Part shown: one piece after another, positions 55,319-63,968 of the stretch
Position numbering within the stretch: position 1 is the first letter of the stretch
Layout: each line of letters starts with the position of its first letter
From: Closterium sp. NIES-65
Taxonomy: Eukaryota; Streptophyta; Zygnematophyceae; Desmidiales; Closteriaceae
Reading direction: 5' to 3'
Assembly (NCBI GenBank): GCA_948144175.1
Contig: CANXME010000532.1
Span: 377,001-441,000 of the forward strand
Length of the DNA: 64,000 nt
The notes under the pieces: model-generated
What the model was told of the DNA's origin: nothing
Database searches by the model: none
What the model saw: only the letters and a program-made list of their open reading frames with translations
Translations under genes and position numbers: made by a program

Positions 55319-58300
55319 ATGGCAACAAACAAGGAAAGGAGCTCCCCTAATGGCTCCTCAGGCACTACTCCTACTCCACCGCCAGCCTCTGGCCTGCAGA
55401 CAGAGGAAGGCACGGCAGCAAGACCAAGGGGAACGTCAACCGAGACCCCCACGAACCATCCTTCTGACTTCGACCAGAGCATGATGGAGAAATTTTTCTC
55501 CTTCATGTCCTTCTACGAGCAACACCAGCAGCCGGGACCTGCACAGACACACAACAGCAACAACGGAGCGACACCCATGAGCCTTGACGGATCGTCATAT
55601 GCGCGAGGGAATCAACAGCAGCAACCCACTTTTGCCCCGTACGAGCACGAGTCGATCAGCTTCCTCCCTCAGCCTTCACCTGCGCAAGACAAACCAATGG
55701 ACGCTTTACAAGTTCAGCCACAATTCGCGCATGTCCTGAAACTGCAAACATCAAGACCCTTTGACGGAAAGGACTTCTTCACCTGGTCCTTTGAATTCGA
55801 GCTGATGATGGAGGGCGCGCAGATACTCGGCTTCTTCGACGGATCCCTGCAGTATCCAGCAAACGGCACACAGTATGAGAAGCAGCAGTATACGTATCAA
55901 TCGATGATGGCGTATACTATTCTACTGAGAAACATCACACCAACTCAGCAGCAGAACATTCGCTCTTACCGGAACTTCGGCAACTCGGCGGAACTCGCGT
56001 ACGGCCATCTGAAGAACCTGTATCAGGCAACAGACAGTGTAAGCCAGAGCAGGTTAATGGCGCAATTGACAACAGTTGAAATGAAACCAGGAGAAAAGGG
56101 ACTGGCGTATATCAGCCGATGTCGCGAATTGCGCGACAAGCTTCTTCGATGCGGAGGATCAATCTCTGAAGACGCCTTCGTGACAGTCATCATCGGTGGC
56201 CTCGGTCCTCAGTGGCGCGCCACCAAAGCAATTCTTCGAGCCCACGGAAGAATCTCTGAAGCAGCACTTTGCGCCGAAATCCACGCCGAGCAGCAGGACA
56301 TGGACCTGCAAGAAGAAAGGCACAAGAAAAAGGCATTAGCACCGGAGTTCGCTTTCCATACTCAGCGACGACACAACTACTACAACAACCGACAGCAGCA
56401 GCCGAAGCCAGTACCTCCGTTTTGTCACATCTGCAAAACATCAGGACATCCACGCACGCATTGCCCGTCCCGTCAGATAACACCACAGCGACAACTGCGG
56501 CCTTCAAGCTCCCAAGTTGCTTCGACACAAGCAAGTCCGACAACCACGATTCAAGCTTCAACGACTTCAACTGGACAACCTGCACAAGGAGCAAGAAACA
56601 TAGTAAACTGCATGGTCAAGATAAACGATTCTTGCATAACAGAGTCACCACCCCACTACTCACCAGAAGAGGAGCTCGACAACAGGACGCCCCGCCGCGA
56701 ATCACTCCACCCGAATCCGACTTACGCCGCCATCGCTCAAAGTGAACCGTCCGGCCAAGACACTTCGTTCTTGGATAGTTGCTGCGGGCAACACATGTGC
56801 TCGTCCGGACGCTTCGTACAACGCGAACACCGACTCCAACGAGAAGTTGTCATCATAGTCGCCAACAATCAAAACCTGCGCACACGACGACAAGGAGTGG
56901 TACAGCTTCAGTCAAGAGAAACAAATGTCATACTGCACATGTCAAAGGTACTCATCGTTGAAGGACTCGGTTACAACTTACTGAGTGTTAGCCAGTTGGT
57001 GGCGAAGGGGATTCACCTGGAAGCCGACAGCACCACCCAAGAGTTCAAGCTATACCACGGGAGAGGCGGTCTCTACATCGGGAAAGCAGTATTGAAGAAC
57101 AACGTCTTCGTCCTCGACTTCGTTTCTGACCTGAGCACTGCAGACAGCGACGCCATCGTGAATTTTACTGACTGGACACACCCTCCAGATCTCGACCCCG
57201 ACTTCAGCCCGGGAGGTTTTTGGTACTCCCACACTATCCCTGAAGCAGAACGAACACGAGCGTTAGCGACAATTCAACAAACAACAGAAGCAGAGACAAC
57301 ATCGGCAGCAGCAACAACATCGGCAGCAGCAGCAACAACATCGGGAGCAGCGACAACATCAGCAGCAGCAGAAACAACGACACCAGTCACAGTCGACGAA
57401 GCACCACCAACACCCGCACAACAGCTAAATCCGACTCAACGCGAAGTCCACCGAAGCGCCAACTTCGTCGCCAGTTTTTACTCCAACTCCGACGCATACC
57501 AACGTTCACCCGGACACCGCGCCTCTGAAGAGATCTGGCACGCACGCACAGGACATCCAAGCAACACGGTTTTAAATAACATGATAAGAGCAGGAGTTCT
57601 TGACAAAGACTCTCTACTTCTACCCGACGGCAGAGAACTCCAAAAGGCACGAGGGACTTGCCTTACATGCCCCGAAGCTGACTTACCTCATCGACCATTC
57701 GCTCCACATCACAACCCGAGCGCACCAGCGTACGCACCACTTGAAAAGGTTTACAGCGACATCCTCTACAATCGCGAACCAGGACAAGTCAACTACAACT
57801 ACACCATCACCTTCATCGACGCCGCCACTCGATACGTCTGGCATCGTAACCTACCCAGCCGCGACATGGCGCTCGCAGCATTCGCCGCCTGGCTACCGAT
57901 AGCAGAGAGAGAGTCTGGAACGCAACTGAAAAGCTTCCAGTCAGACGGAGGTGGCGAGTACACCTCTCACCGCTTCAAGCAGTTCCTGGCGGAAAGGGGG
58001 ATCAAGCAACTCCTCTCCCTTCCCTACGCACATCAGCAGCAAGGTGTTGCAGAAAGAATAAACAGGACCCTGCAGAACAGCATGCGCAAACTGTTACGTG
58101 GCATGCGGCTACCCAACCACCAGTGGCCAGCAGCAATGGACCATGCTGTCATGCTGCACAACTTGTTGTCGTCGTCGTCACTCCCGAACAACGCATCACC
58201 GCATCTGCTGTGGACAGGGAAGCAGGGCAGCACAAAAATGTTACGAGTTTTCGGGTGCATGGTACAGTACAGACCCCCAGAAGCACGAGCGGGAAGATTT

Positions 58301-60445
58301 TCACAACGGGCACAGTGGGGACTACACCTCGGCATCGAGAAAAATTACAACGCGTGGAGAATCTTCGACGTCCACACAAAAGAAACAGTAGCAGCACGTG
58401 ATGTGATCTTCTACGAACGACTCACCCTTCAAACGTACCTCGCCAACTTGCACGAGAATCGGGACCTCACCAGTGGCTTTCGTGGTGACCGAGCCTTCGC
58501 GTCAGCAGCGGATGAAGCAGACTGGGATGAGCAGAACGTCGACAACGCATCGGAGGAAGCCGGACCTCTTCCGTACTGCTCCGTCGACGTGCCCATGGAT
58601 GAGGAAAATCCTCGCGACAGTAACAACGCCGAAGTCTTCTACCATTTCGCCGACAATGGTTACGTAACACCTGCGACAGTCAACACCAACGAAGCAGAAA
58701 GGGTAGGGCCAAATTTCATACCCGACCCAGAAGTGGGAGACGAAGCAGCTTATCCCGAGGATCCAGAACTCCCTCGATACTCACAGACTGGACTGCAAAT
58801 CCTTGGTCTCGTCACCGCAGTCCATGGCGCCGCCATTCCTAAGGAGCCTGCGACGGTTCAACAGGCTCTGGAGGGGGAACATAGGGAGAAATGGCGTGAA
58901 GCCATGGACAAAGAGCTGAAGGCACTGGAGGAGCGCAACACTTGGAAAATCGTTCCCATCGGCGTAGCACAAAACAAAACTATCCTTACCGAGAAGTGGG
59001 TCTTCCGTGTGAAGACGAAAGCTGACGGCACCATCGACAAATTCAAAGCTCGCTGGGCCGTACGCGGCTTTGACCAGGAGCACGGAAGAGATTACACCGA
59101 AACCTTCGCTCCGGTCAGCCGTCACACCTCACTCCGAATCCTTATCGCCGTCGCCGCCATGAAGAAAAAGAAACTGCGACAAATCGACGTCGCAAACGCA
59201 TTTCTCTACGCACCTGTGGATGCAGAAATCTTCGTCGAGCTCCCGCACGGCTCCCGCGGCGAACCCAACCGAGTCTGTCAACTGCTTAAGTTGCTCTACG
59301 GGATCAAGCAGGCACCGCGACTGTGGCAGCAGTACCTACACGCCCGCCTCATTCGCATCGGTTTCAAACAACTCCCGCACGACCAGGGCATGTATCGCCT
59401 CACAAAGGGAAGTGACTACGTTCTCCTAATCGTCTACGTGGACGATCTCCTCTACATTGGGTCAACCGACGGCATCGCCACGTGGTTCGAAGGGGAGCTT
59501 CAGAAAGACCTCATGCTCACGGTCTCTTCTACCGTTACGCAGTACCTCGGGCTCAACATCCGCGAGGAAGAAAACGCAATCTATCTAAGCGCCGAGAAGT
59601 ACACCGACACCATCGCGAAACGCTTCAGCCTCACACCAAGCGCCATCTCCACGCCTTACCGCTACACGTCAGGAACCGAAAAGGGACGATCTACCCTACT
59701 CAAGCCCGCCGGCATACGCGACTATCAGAAGAAGCTCGGATGTCTTCTCTTCGCAGCAGTCACATGCCGTCCCGACTTATCCTACTCCGCGAGCCAGCTC
59801 GCCACCTATCTCAAGAAGCCTGAAGCAGAGCATCTGGCGGAACTCGATCGCGCTCTCCACTATTTCGTCAGCACCGCGACGATCGGATTAACTTATCACA
59901 AAAACGCAACTACACCGACCAAGCTAATCGGCTACGTTGACGCCGATCACGCCGGCGACACCGATAACAGGCGCTCACGCACCGGCTATGTCTACCGCCT
60001 CGAGCCTATCGGTCCTATCTCCTGGCAGTCGAGTAAGCAGGAGTTAATCGCACTGTCTTCAGCTGAAGCAGAATATATTGCACTCTGCTCAGCCACCAAG
60101 GAGGGACTTTACCTTCGCGAACTGCTGGAAGAAGCGAAGTTAGCCGAGTTACCCAGCTTCACCGTGTTCTGCGACAACCAGTCAGCAATTCGCATCGCCA
60201 ACAAGAACGGCTTCGCAAACAGGACGAAACACATCGCCCTGCGCTATTTCTTCGTGAAGGACGAGATCGAAAAGGGGAAACTCGATCTGTCATACTGTCC
60301 CACGTCTGAGATGGCAGCCGATTACTTGACCAAGAAGCTCGGAAAGCAGAAGTTCGAATACTGCATGCTGCTGACTGGACAAAGCCACGTCACCTGCAGC
60401 GACACTCCAGAAGCGAAGGGGAGTGTTGGAAACAATAAGTCTTAG
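55319..60445 (+). CDS. gag-pol: Ty1/copia Gag-Pol polyprotein, intact 1,708 aa
   Basis: Single uninterrupted polyprotein; the start ATG has G at -3 and +4. The Gag domain covers about residues 130-330. The CCHC knuckle has Cys369, Cys372, His377 and Cys382. The protease region is at about 485-560 with triad Asp486-Ser487-Cys488, where Gly is expected in the third position. A repetitive Ala/Thr linker at about 655-690 is coded by an ACA/GCA trinucleotide tract. The GAG-pre-integrase zinc motif is at about 737-785 (HARTGH, CLTC). The integrase DD35E is Asp814, Asp876 and Glu912. RT is at about 1190-1440 with YVDD Asp1375/Asp1376. RNase H is at about 1535-1680 (first Asp 1541 in YVDADHAGD, then SSAEAEY and CDNQSAI). 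The stop TAG (60443-60445) lies 22 bp inside the 3' LTR. The protein would be cleaved to build particles, copy RNA and integrate cDNA. Confidence 0.96.
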   Translation: MATNKERSSPNGSSGTTPTPPPASGLQTEEGTAARPRGTSTETPTNHPSDFDQSMMEKFFSFMSFYEQHQQPGPAQTHNSNNGATPMSLDGSSYARGNQQQQPTFAPYEHESISFLPQPSPAQDKPMDALQVQPQFAHVLKLQTSRPFDGKDFFTWSFEFELMMEGAQILGFFDGSLQYPANGTQYEKQQYTYQSMMAYTILLRNITPTQQQNIRSYRNFGNSAELAYGHLKNLYQATDSVSQSRLMAQLTTVEMKPGEKGLAYISRCRELRDKLLRCGGSISEDAFVTVIIGGLGPQWRATKAILRAHGRISEAALCAEIHAEQQDMDLQEERHKKKALAPEFAFHTQRRHNYYNNRQQQPKPVPPFCHICKTSGHPRTHCPSRQITPQRQLRPSSSQVASTQASPTTTIQASTTSTGQPAQGARNIVNCMVKINDSCITESPPHYSPEEELDNRTPRRESLHPNPTYAAIAQSEPSGQDTSFLDSCCGQHMCSSGRFVQREHRLQREVVIIVANNQNLRTRRQGVVQLQSRETNVILHMSKVLIVEGLGYNLLSVSQLVAKGIHLEADSTTQEFKLYHGRGGLYIGKAVLKNNVFVLDFVSDLSTADSDAIVNFTDWTHPPDLDPDFSPGGFWYSHTIPEAERTRALATIQQTTEAETTSAAATTSAAAATTSGAATTSAAAETTTPVTVDEAPPTPAQQLNPTQREVHRSANFVASFYSNSDAYQRSPGHRASEEIWHARTGHPSNTVLNNMIRAGVLDKDSLLLPDGRELQKARGTCLTCPEADLPHRPFAPHHNPSAPAYAPLEKVYSDILYNREPGQVNYNYTITFIDAATRYVWHRNLPSRDMALAAFAAWLPIAERESGTQLKSFQSDGGGEYTSHRFKQFLAERGIKQLLSLPYAHQQQGVAERINRTLQNSMRKLLRGMRLPNHQWPAAMDHAVMLHNLLSSSSLPNNASPHLLWTGKQGSTKMLRVFGCMVQYRPPEARAGRFSQRAQWGLHLGIEKNYNAWRIFDVHTKETVAARDVIFYERLTLQTYLANLHENRDLTSGFRGDRAFASAADEADWDEQNVDNASEEAGPLPYCSVDVPMDEENPRDSNNAEVFYHFADNGYVTPATVNTNEAERVGPNFIPDPEVGDEAAYPEDPELPRYSQTGLQILGLVTAVHGAAIPKEPATVQQALEGEHREKWREAMDKELKALEERNTWKIVPIGVAQNKTILTEKWVFRVKTKADGTIDKFKARWAVRGFDQEHGRDYTETFAPVSRHTSLRILIAVAAMKKKKLRQIDVANAFLYAPVDAEIFVELPHGSRGEPNRVCQLLKLLYGIKQAPRLWQQYLHARLIRIGFKQLPHDQGMYRLTKGSDYVLLIVYVDDLLYIGSTDGIATWFEGELQKDLMLTVSSTVTQYLGLNIREEENAIYLSAEKYTDTIAKRFSLTPSAISTPYRYTSGTEKGRSTLLKPAGIRDYQKKLGCLLFAAVTCRPDLSYSASQLATYLKKPEAEHLAELDRALHYFVSTATIGLTYHKNATTPTKLIGYVDADHAGDTDNRRSRTGYVYRLEPIGPISWQSSKQELIALSSAEAEYIALCSATKEGLYLRELLEEAKLAELPSFTVFCDNQSAIRIANKNGFANRTKHIALRYFFVKDEIEKGKLDLSYCPTSEMAADYLTKKLGKQKFEYCMLLTGQSHVTCSDTPEAKGSVGNNKS
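60410..60423 (+). other. Polypurine tract of the copia element
   Basis: GAAGCGAAGGGGAG, nearly all purine, directly before the 3' LTR at 60424. It lies within the last codons of the polyprotein ORF. Confidence 0.75.
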
Positions 60446-60859
60446 TGCGCTTCTGTCGTGTCAAAACCCAAGACACTAGCGAAGCAGTCCGAATCGAAGC
60501 ATCGAGTCAAACCTCGGAGGTTAGGGTAACCGCCTGGAGGTTACGGGAAAGTCAAAGGTCAGCGACCTTTGACTCGACAATTACAGCGCGACAGTTAAGG
60601 ACACACAACTAACTCGTTACAGAGCAGTTGCCCGAGTCGCAAGGTATCGAATCGCAACAGCAAATACAGTTATCTATCCATTCGTATTCCCTGTACTCTT
60701 ATATAAAACCTTGTATTTGCTTGTTTAATTCAATCCACTTTGCTCTCACACACTAGTGCAAGGTCGGTTCACAAACTTCATTAAACGCTTCCGCTATTAC
60801 AAATATCCTACCCAGAGTTATCCTCTGCAAAGATCCTTAAGGGCTTTCTCAGCCCAACA
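60424..60859 (+). repeat. 3' LTR of the copia element, 436 bp
   Basis: Same ends as the 5' LTR. It differs by six substitutions and an extra 25 bp around 60556-60580. That stretch is part of a perfect 10-bp inverted repeat, GTCAAAGGTC (60551-60560) and GACCTTTGAC (60564-60573). Confidence 0.95.
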
Positions 60860-60864
60860 GCATG
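60860..60864. repeat. Right target-site duplication of the copia element (GCATG)
   Basis: Matches 54852-54856. Confidence 0.9.
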
Positions 60865-61047
60865 ATGCATTTTAACATTCACTTAGTAGAATCCACCTAC
60901 ATTTCACACTTTGTTGTTCATCTGTACAACCATGTTGAAGTCAGAATATTATGCTCGGCTGTACCATCCGCCATATTAATCGACGATGCTGGGACGGTGG
61001 AACAAGTTCATGGTTTCAACATGATACGCACGTGCATAGTACCGGTA
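60865..61047. other. Unique DNA right of the copia element; no gene seen
   Basis: About 180 bp of ordinary-composition sequence. A 72-codon open frame crossing it (60862-61080) starts at the copia target duplication, ends inside the foldback element and shows no domain. Confidence 0.5.
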
Positions 61048-61201
61048 TTTGGTTTCAAATTTAGGGATATCATTCAATAGTGGTTTTTATTCACTCTTTG
61101 AGGCATCCGTTTGAACACAGTTTCAGAAAGTTCAAACAGGTGCTCCAAAGAGTGCATGGAAAATCACATTTGAAATGATATCCCCGAAGTGTGAAACCAA
61201 A
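61048..61201. mobile_element. MITE-like foldback element, 154 bp, TA-flanked
   Basis: The whole segment folds back on itself. The left end TTTGGTTTC pairs with the right end GAAACCAAA. GGGATATCATT pairs with AATGATATCCC. CACTCTTTG and CCGTTTGAA pair with CAAAGAGTG and TTCAAACAG around a centre near 61123. Both ends abut TA, as expected for Tc1/mariner (Stowaway-like) MITEs. It has no coding capacity. The superfamily call is inference from the TA flanks. Confidence 0.65.
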
Positions 61202-61764
61202 TATAAAGGGTTGCTACGCAACCTAGAAATCTGTTTTCCCACCAGCAGTTTACCGTCATCGCCCGGATATAAGACATATATGTCTTATCTTCTACACGGG
61301 CAAAAATGCTTGAGTTATCTTGTAAACTGGATGGTTTAGGGTGTCTTATAAGTCTTATAAATGGAAAAAAAATAAGTTGACTGTAACACTTGCAAAGTGT
61401 GTAGAAACCCCCCAAAGACCAATTTCATTTAAACAGGCCGACCTCGGTGGTGATGCATGCAGCGCCCACACTTTCCACGTGAGGGAGCTGCCACCGCTGG
61501 CAACATTCCTCTGTGCTGGCAGCATCTAATGATGCTGCTAGCGTCGTTTTGCTGCCAAGAGCGCATGGATGCTTCCAGAACGCTGCTGGCAGCACGTTGG
61601 CAGCGTGAGGGCTGTCCTCTACGAGGAGATGCCTCGTAGAGGAGCGGCTCGGCACCTGTGGATGGGGCACTCTGGCTGGGGGGGGTAGTCGGGCTCTCAC
61701 TTCATTTCGTGCTCAAGGAGGTTGAATACTCGTCTCAACCTTGCTCTCGGCAGGCTCTCTAACC
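61202..61764. other. Non-coding segment with palindromes and hairpins upstream of the truncated ORF
   Basis: Holds a 20-bp perfect palindrome (61269-61288, centre ACATATATGT), a hairpin GCTGGCAGCATC (61515-61526) / GATGCTGCTAGC (61531-61542) with one mismatch, and a perfect 12-bp hairpin TCCTCTACGAGG (61615-61626) / CCTCGTAGAGGA (61632-61643). A poly-G run lies at about 61677-61685. No gene is supported; it may include the promoter and 5' UTR of the following ORF. Confidence 0.55.
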
Positions 61765-62754
61765 ATGCGCAGCAAAGTACCAGTAGGCAAGTCCTCACCT
61801 CGTCCTCACGTGCAGGCTAATAACTACGGGCGAATTAACTCGCCCGGCGATGACATCCGTGTAGCCATGGCGAAGAACGCGAGCAAGGCGGCAAGTCCTA
61901 CCGCCGCCTCCGGTGCGAGCTGTGACGGGGACGACGGAGACGAAGCGAACGGCGACGACGCCGAGGAGGATTGGCTGGAGAACGGCCACGACGATAGCGC
62001 TTCAGGCGACGATGTAGGTCCTGCTGACATCGAGGAGGACGACTGGTGGAATCGGCCGGTCGGGAGCGACGACGAGGTGGAAGAGTGGCATGCTGGTGAT
62101 TCCGACAACGACGGAGGTAAAGATGCGCATGGTAACAACGCGGAGGCAGCGGCGGATGCACAGGAAGCGGCTGTGGATGCGAATGAGGAGGCTGACGACG
62201 AGGCGGGGGCGGAACTTGAGACATTTGCGCCTGCGGATGCGGCTGCAGTTGCGGATGCGGAAGGCGAGGAAGGCGGCGACGACGACCCATGGAGCTTTGG
62301 GACCGACGACGATGTCCCGCTACTGAAGCGGAGGCTGCGCCATTGCCTACAGTCCAAGTCAAAGCGGGCCCGCGTGGTGCTCTCTAACGACGACGGTCCG
62401 GGGGAGGAGCGTCGCCCGATACTCACCGCTGCGGAGAAGGGGAAAGCCAAGGTCGCGGAAGCCCTTGCTAAGGCCCCTGCTAAAGCCCCTGCTCGTCGCC
62501 GCACAAGCAACAAGAAGCTGACATCCGACGGAGACCCGGGATCCAGCAAGGGTGCGGCTAAGAAGAAGGCGAAGAAGGCGCCGAATCCTGACGACATCGT
62601 CGTGAACGAGCCGCTGGGCAGCGACGATGAGTACGCGGCGGCGGCGGGCCCGATTCCCACGTTCCCTGAGAAGGTAACGCCGAGGGACCCCACCCTCCAT
62701 AATTCCAACACCCGCCCACCTTCCCCTCGCAGCAAAGATGTCAGAGTATTATAG
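61765..62754 (+). pseudogene. Acidic/basic low-complexity protein, 3' truncated by an LTR-retrotransposon insertion
   Basis: An open frame of 329 aa from the ATG at 61765 (A at -3). A second in-frame ATG at 61867 has a stronger context (GCC before, G after). I do not recognise the family. Residues ~50-190 are dominated by Asp, Glu and Ala with W-containing acidic motifs (EEDWLENG, EEDDWWNRP, DDDPWSFG). Residues ~195-285 carry basic clusters that could serve as nuclear localisation signals (KRRLRH, KSKRAR, RRRTSNKK, KKKAKK). The last segment is Pro/Ser-rich. At 62739 the frame runs into the LTR of another retrotransposon: the last Asp codon spans the junction, and V-R-V-L plus the TAG stop come from the LTR. 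The native C terminus is therefore missing here. It could be a host nuclear protein or part of another transposon. The frame and strong GC content support real coding, but expression is unknown. Confidence 0.55.
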
Positions 62755-62869
62755 CTGATGCATGTTTGTAGGCTATAGTGGGGTAGCACATATGGGGTAC
62801 AGCTTTCTAGGGTTGTATTTGTACCCAACTCTGACTTAGTCATTTCATTCCTGTTTTCCTTGCTTCACA
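62739..62869 (+). repeat. Putative 131-bp 5' LTR
   Basis: Starts TGTCAGAGTATTATAG and ends TTGCTTCACA. It contains an internal inverted pair, TCAGAGT (62741-62747) and ACTCTGA (62829-62835). The preceding five bases are AAAGA (candidate target site). Only one LTR is in the window, so the boundary is inferred. Confidence 0.62.
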
Positions 62870-62880
62870 TGGTATAGAGC
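62870..62880 (+). other. Putative primer-binding site
   Basis: TGGTATAGAGC, the initiator-Met-tRNA-type site lacking one C. Confidence 0.62.
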
Positions 62881-63968
62881 GGGTCCTGCCTTAGGACCGT
62901 TTTTTAGGGCCCACCGAAGCGCGCCCCGAGGCGCGCCCTTATTTTTAGCGACCCCTCGGGTCGCCTTTTCCCTCGCGGCCCCGCTGTCCCTCAGACGCGG
63001 CCCCGCCACCTCTCCTGATCGCGGCCCCGCCGCCTGCTTGATCGCGGCCCCGCCGCCTGCTTGACGCGGCCCCGCCGCCTCCTCTGACGCGGCCCCGCCG
63101 CCTCCCCTGAAGCGGCCCCGCCGCCTCCCCTGACGCGGCCCCGCCGCCTCCCCTGACGCGGCCCCGCCTCTACTGCAGCGGCCCCGCCGCCGCCTCTGAC
63201 GGCCCTGCCGCTGCACCCTACGGCCCGCCGCTGCACCCTACGGCCCGCCGCCTCTGACGGCCCCACCGCTGCACCCTCGGCCCGCCGCTGCTCCTGCCGG
63301 CCCGCCGCCTCACCTGACGGCCCCGCCGCTGCTCCTGCCGGCTCGCCGCTGCTCCTGCCGGCCCGCCGCCTCACCTGACGGCCCCGCCGCTGCTCCTGCC
63401 GGCCCGCCGCTGCTCCTGCCGGCCCGCCGCTGCACCTGCCGGCCCGCTGCTGCACCCAGCGGCCCGCCGCTTCACCTGACGCCCCCGCCGCTGCACCTGC
63501 CGGCCTGCCGCTGCACCCTACGGCCCGCCGCCTGCACCTGCCGGCCCACCGCTGCACCTGCCGGCCCGCCGCTGCACCTGCCGGCCCGCCGCTGCACCTG
63601 CCGGCCCGCCACTGCACCGGTCGACCCGCCGCTGCACCTGACGGCCCCGCCCCTGCATCGCCCGGGAGCCGATCCGCCCAACGCCGAGCCGCCCGGGACC
63701 CGAGCCGCCCTGCCGCCGAGCCGCCCGGGAGCCGAGCCGCCCTGCACCCGAGCCGCCCAGCCGCCGAGCCACCCGGGAGCAGAGCCGCCCTGCGCCCGAG
63801 CCGCCCAGCCGCCGAGCCGCCCGGGAGCCGAGCCGCTGTACACCCGAGCCGCCCGGTCGCTGAGCCGCCTTTCTGCATAGCTGCACGACCTGCCCTGCCT
63901 GGTGAGCACAGTCCCACTGACACTGCGAGCTCTTTCCCTACTGCTTGCACTGCGTCGCTGTCGCCGCC
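62881..63968 (+). repeat. GC-rich repetitive leader of the third retrotransposon
   Basis: Three successive minisatellite types. About 63000-63190: 23-bp units of the CGGCCCCGCCGCCTCCCCTG type. About 63190-63650: roughly 20-bp units of GCCCGCCGCTGCACCTGCCG. About 63655-63870: roughly 48-bp units built from GAGCCGCCCGGGAGCC. No ATG-initiated frame of note on the plus strand; long minus-strand frames are repeat translations. Confidence 0.75.

Larger units (their letters stand above)
54857..60859 (+). mobile_element. Complete Ty1/copia LTR retrotransposon
   Basis: A 6,003-bp element: 5' LTR (411 bp), primer-binding site, a single 1,708-aa gag-pol ORF, polypurine tract, 3' LTR (436 bp), flanked by GCATG. 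The order of domains (gag, protease, integrase, RT, RNase H) defines Ty1/copia. The LTRs differ at six positions plus one 25-bp indel, so the insertion is older than the gypsy insertion. The ORF is uninterrupted. The protease triad is unusual (D-S-C). Confidence 0.97.

Noticed and set aside
55216-60445. Several 60-134-codon ORFs in other frames of the copia element
   Set aside because: They overlap the intact 1,708-aa polyprotein and have no recognisable domains; no envelope-like gene is present.
61824-62843. Minus-strand 339-codon Ser/Ala-rich ORF
   Set aside because: Shadow of the plus-strand acidic ORF; Ser/Ala runs mirror GAC/GAG/GCG codons, and it extends into the LTR.
62991-63950. Minus-strand 319-codon Gly/Ala/Arg-rich ORF
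   Set aside because: Opposite-strand translation of the GC-rich leader minisatellites of a plus-strand retrotransposon.
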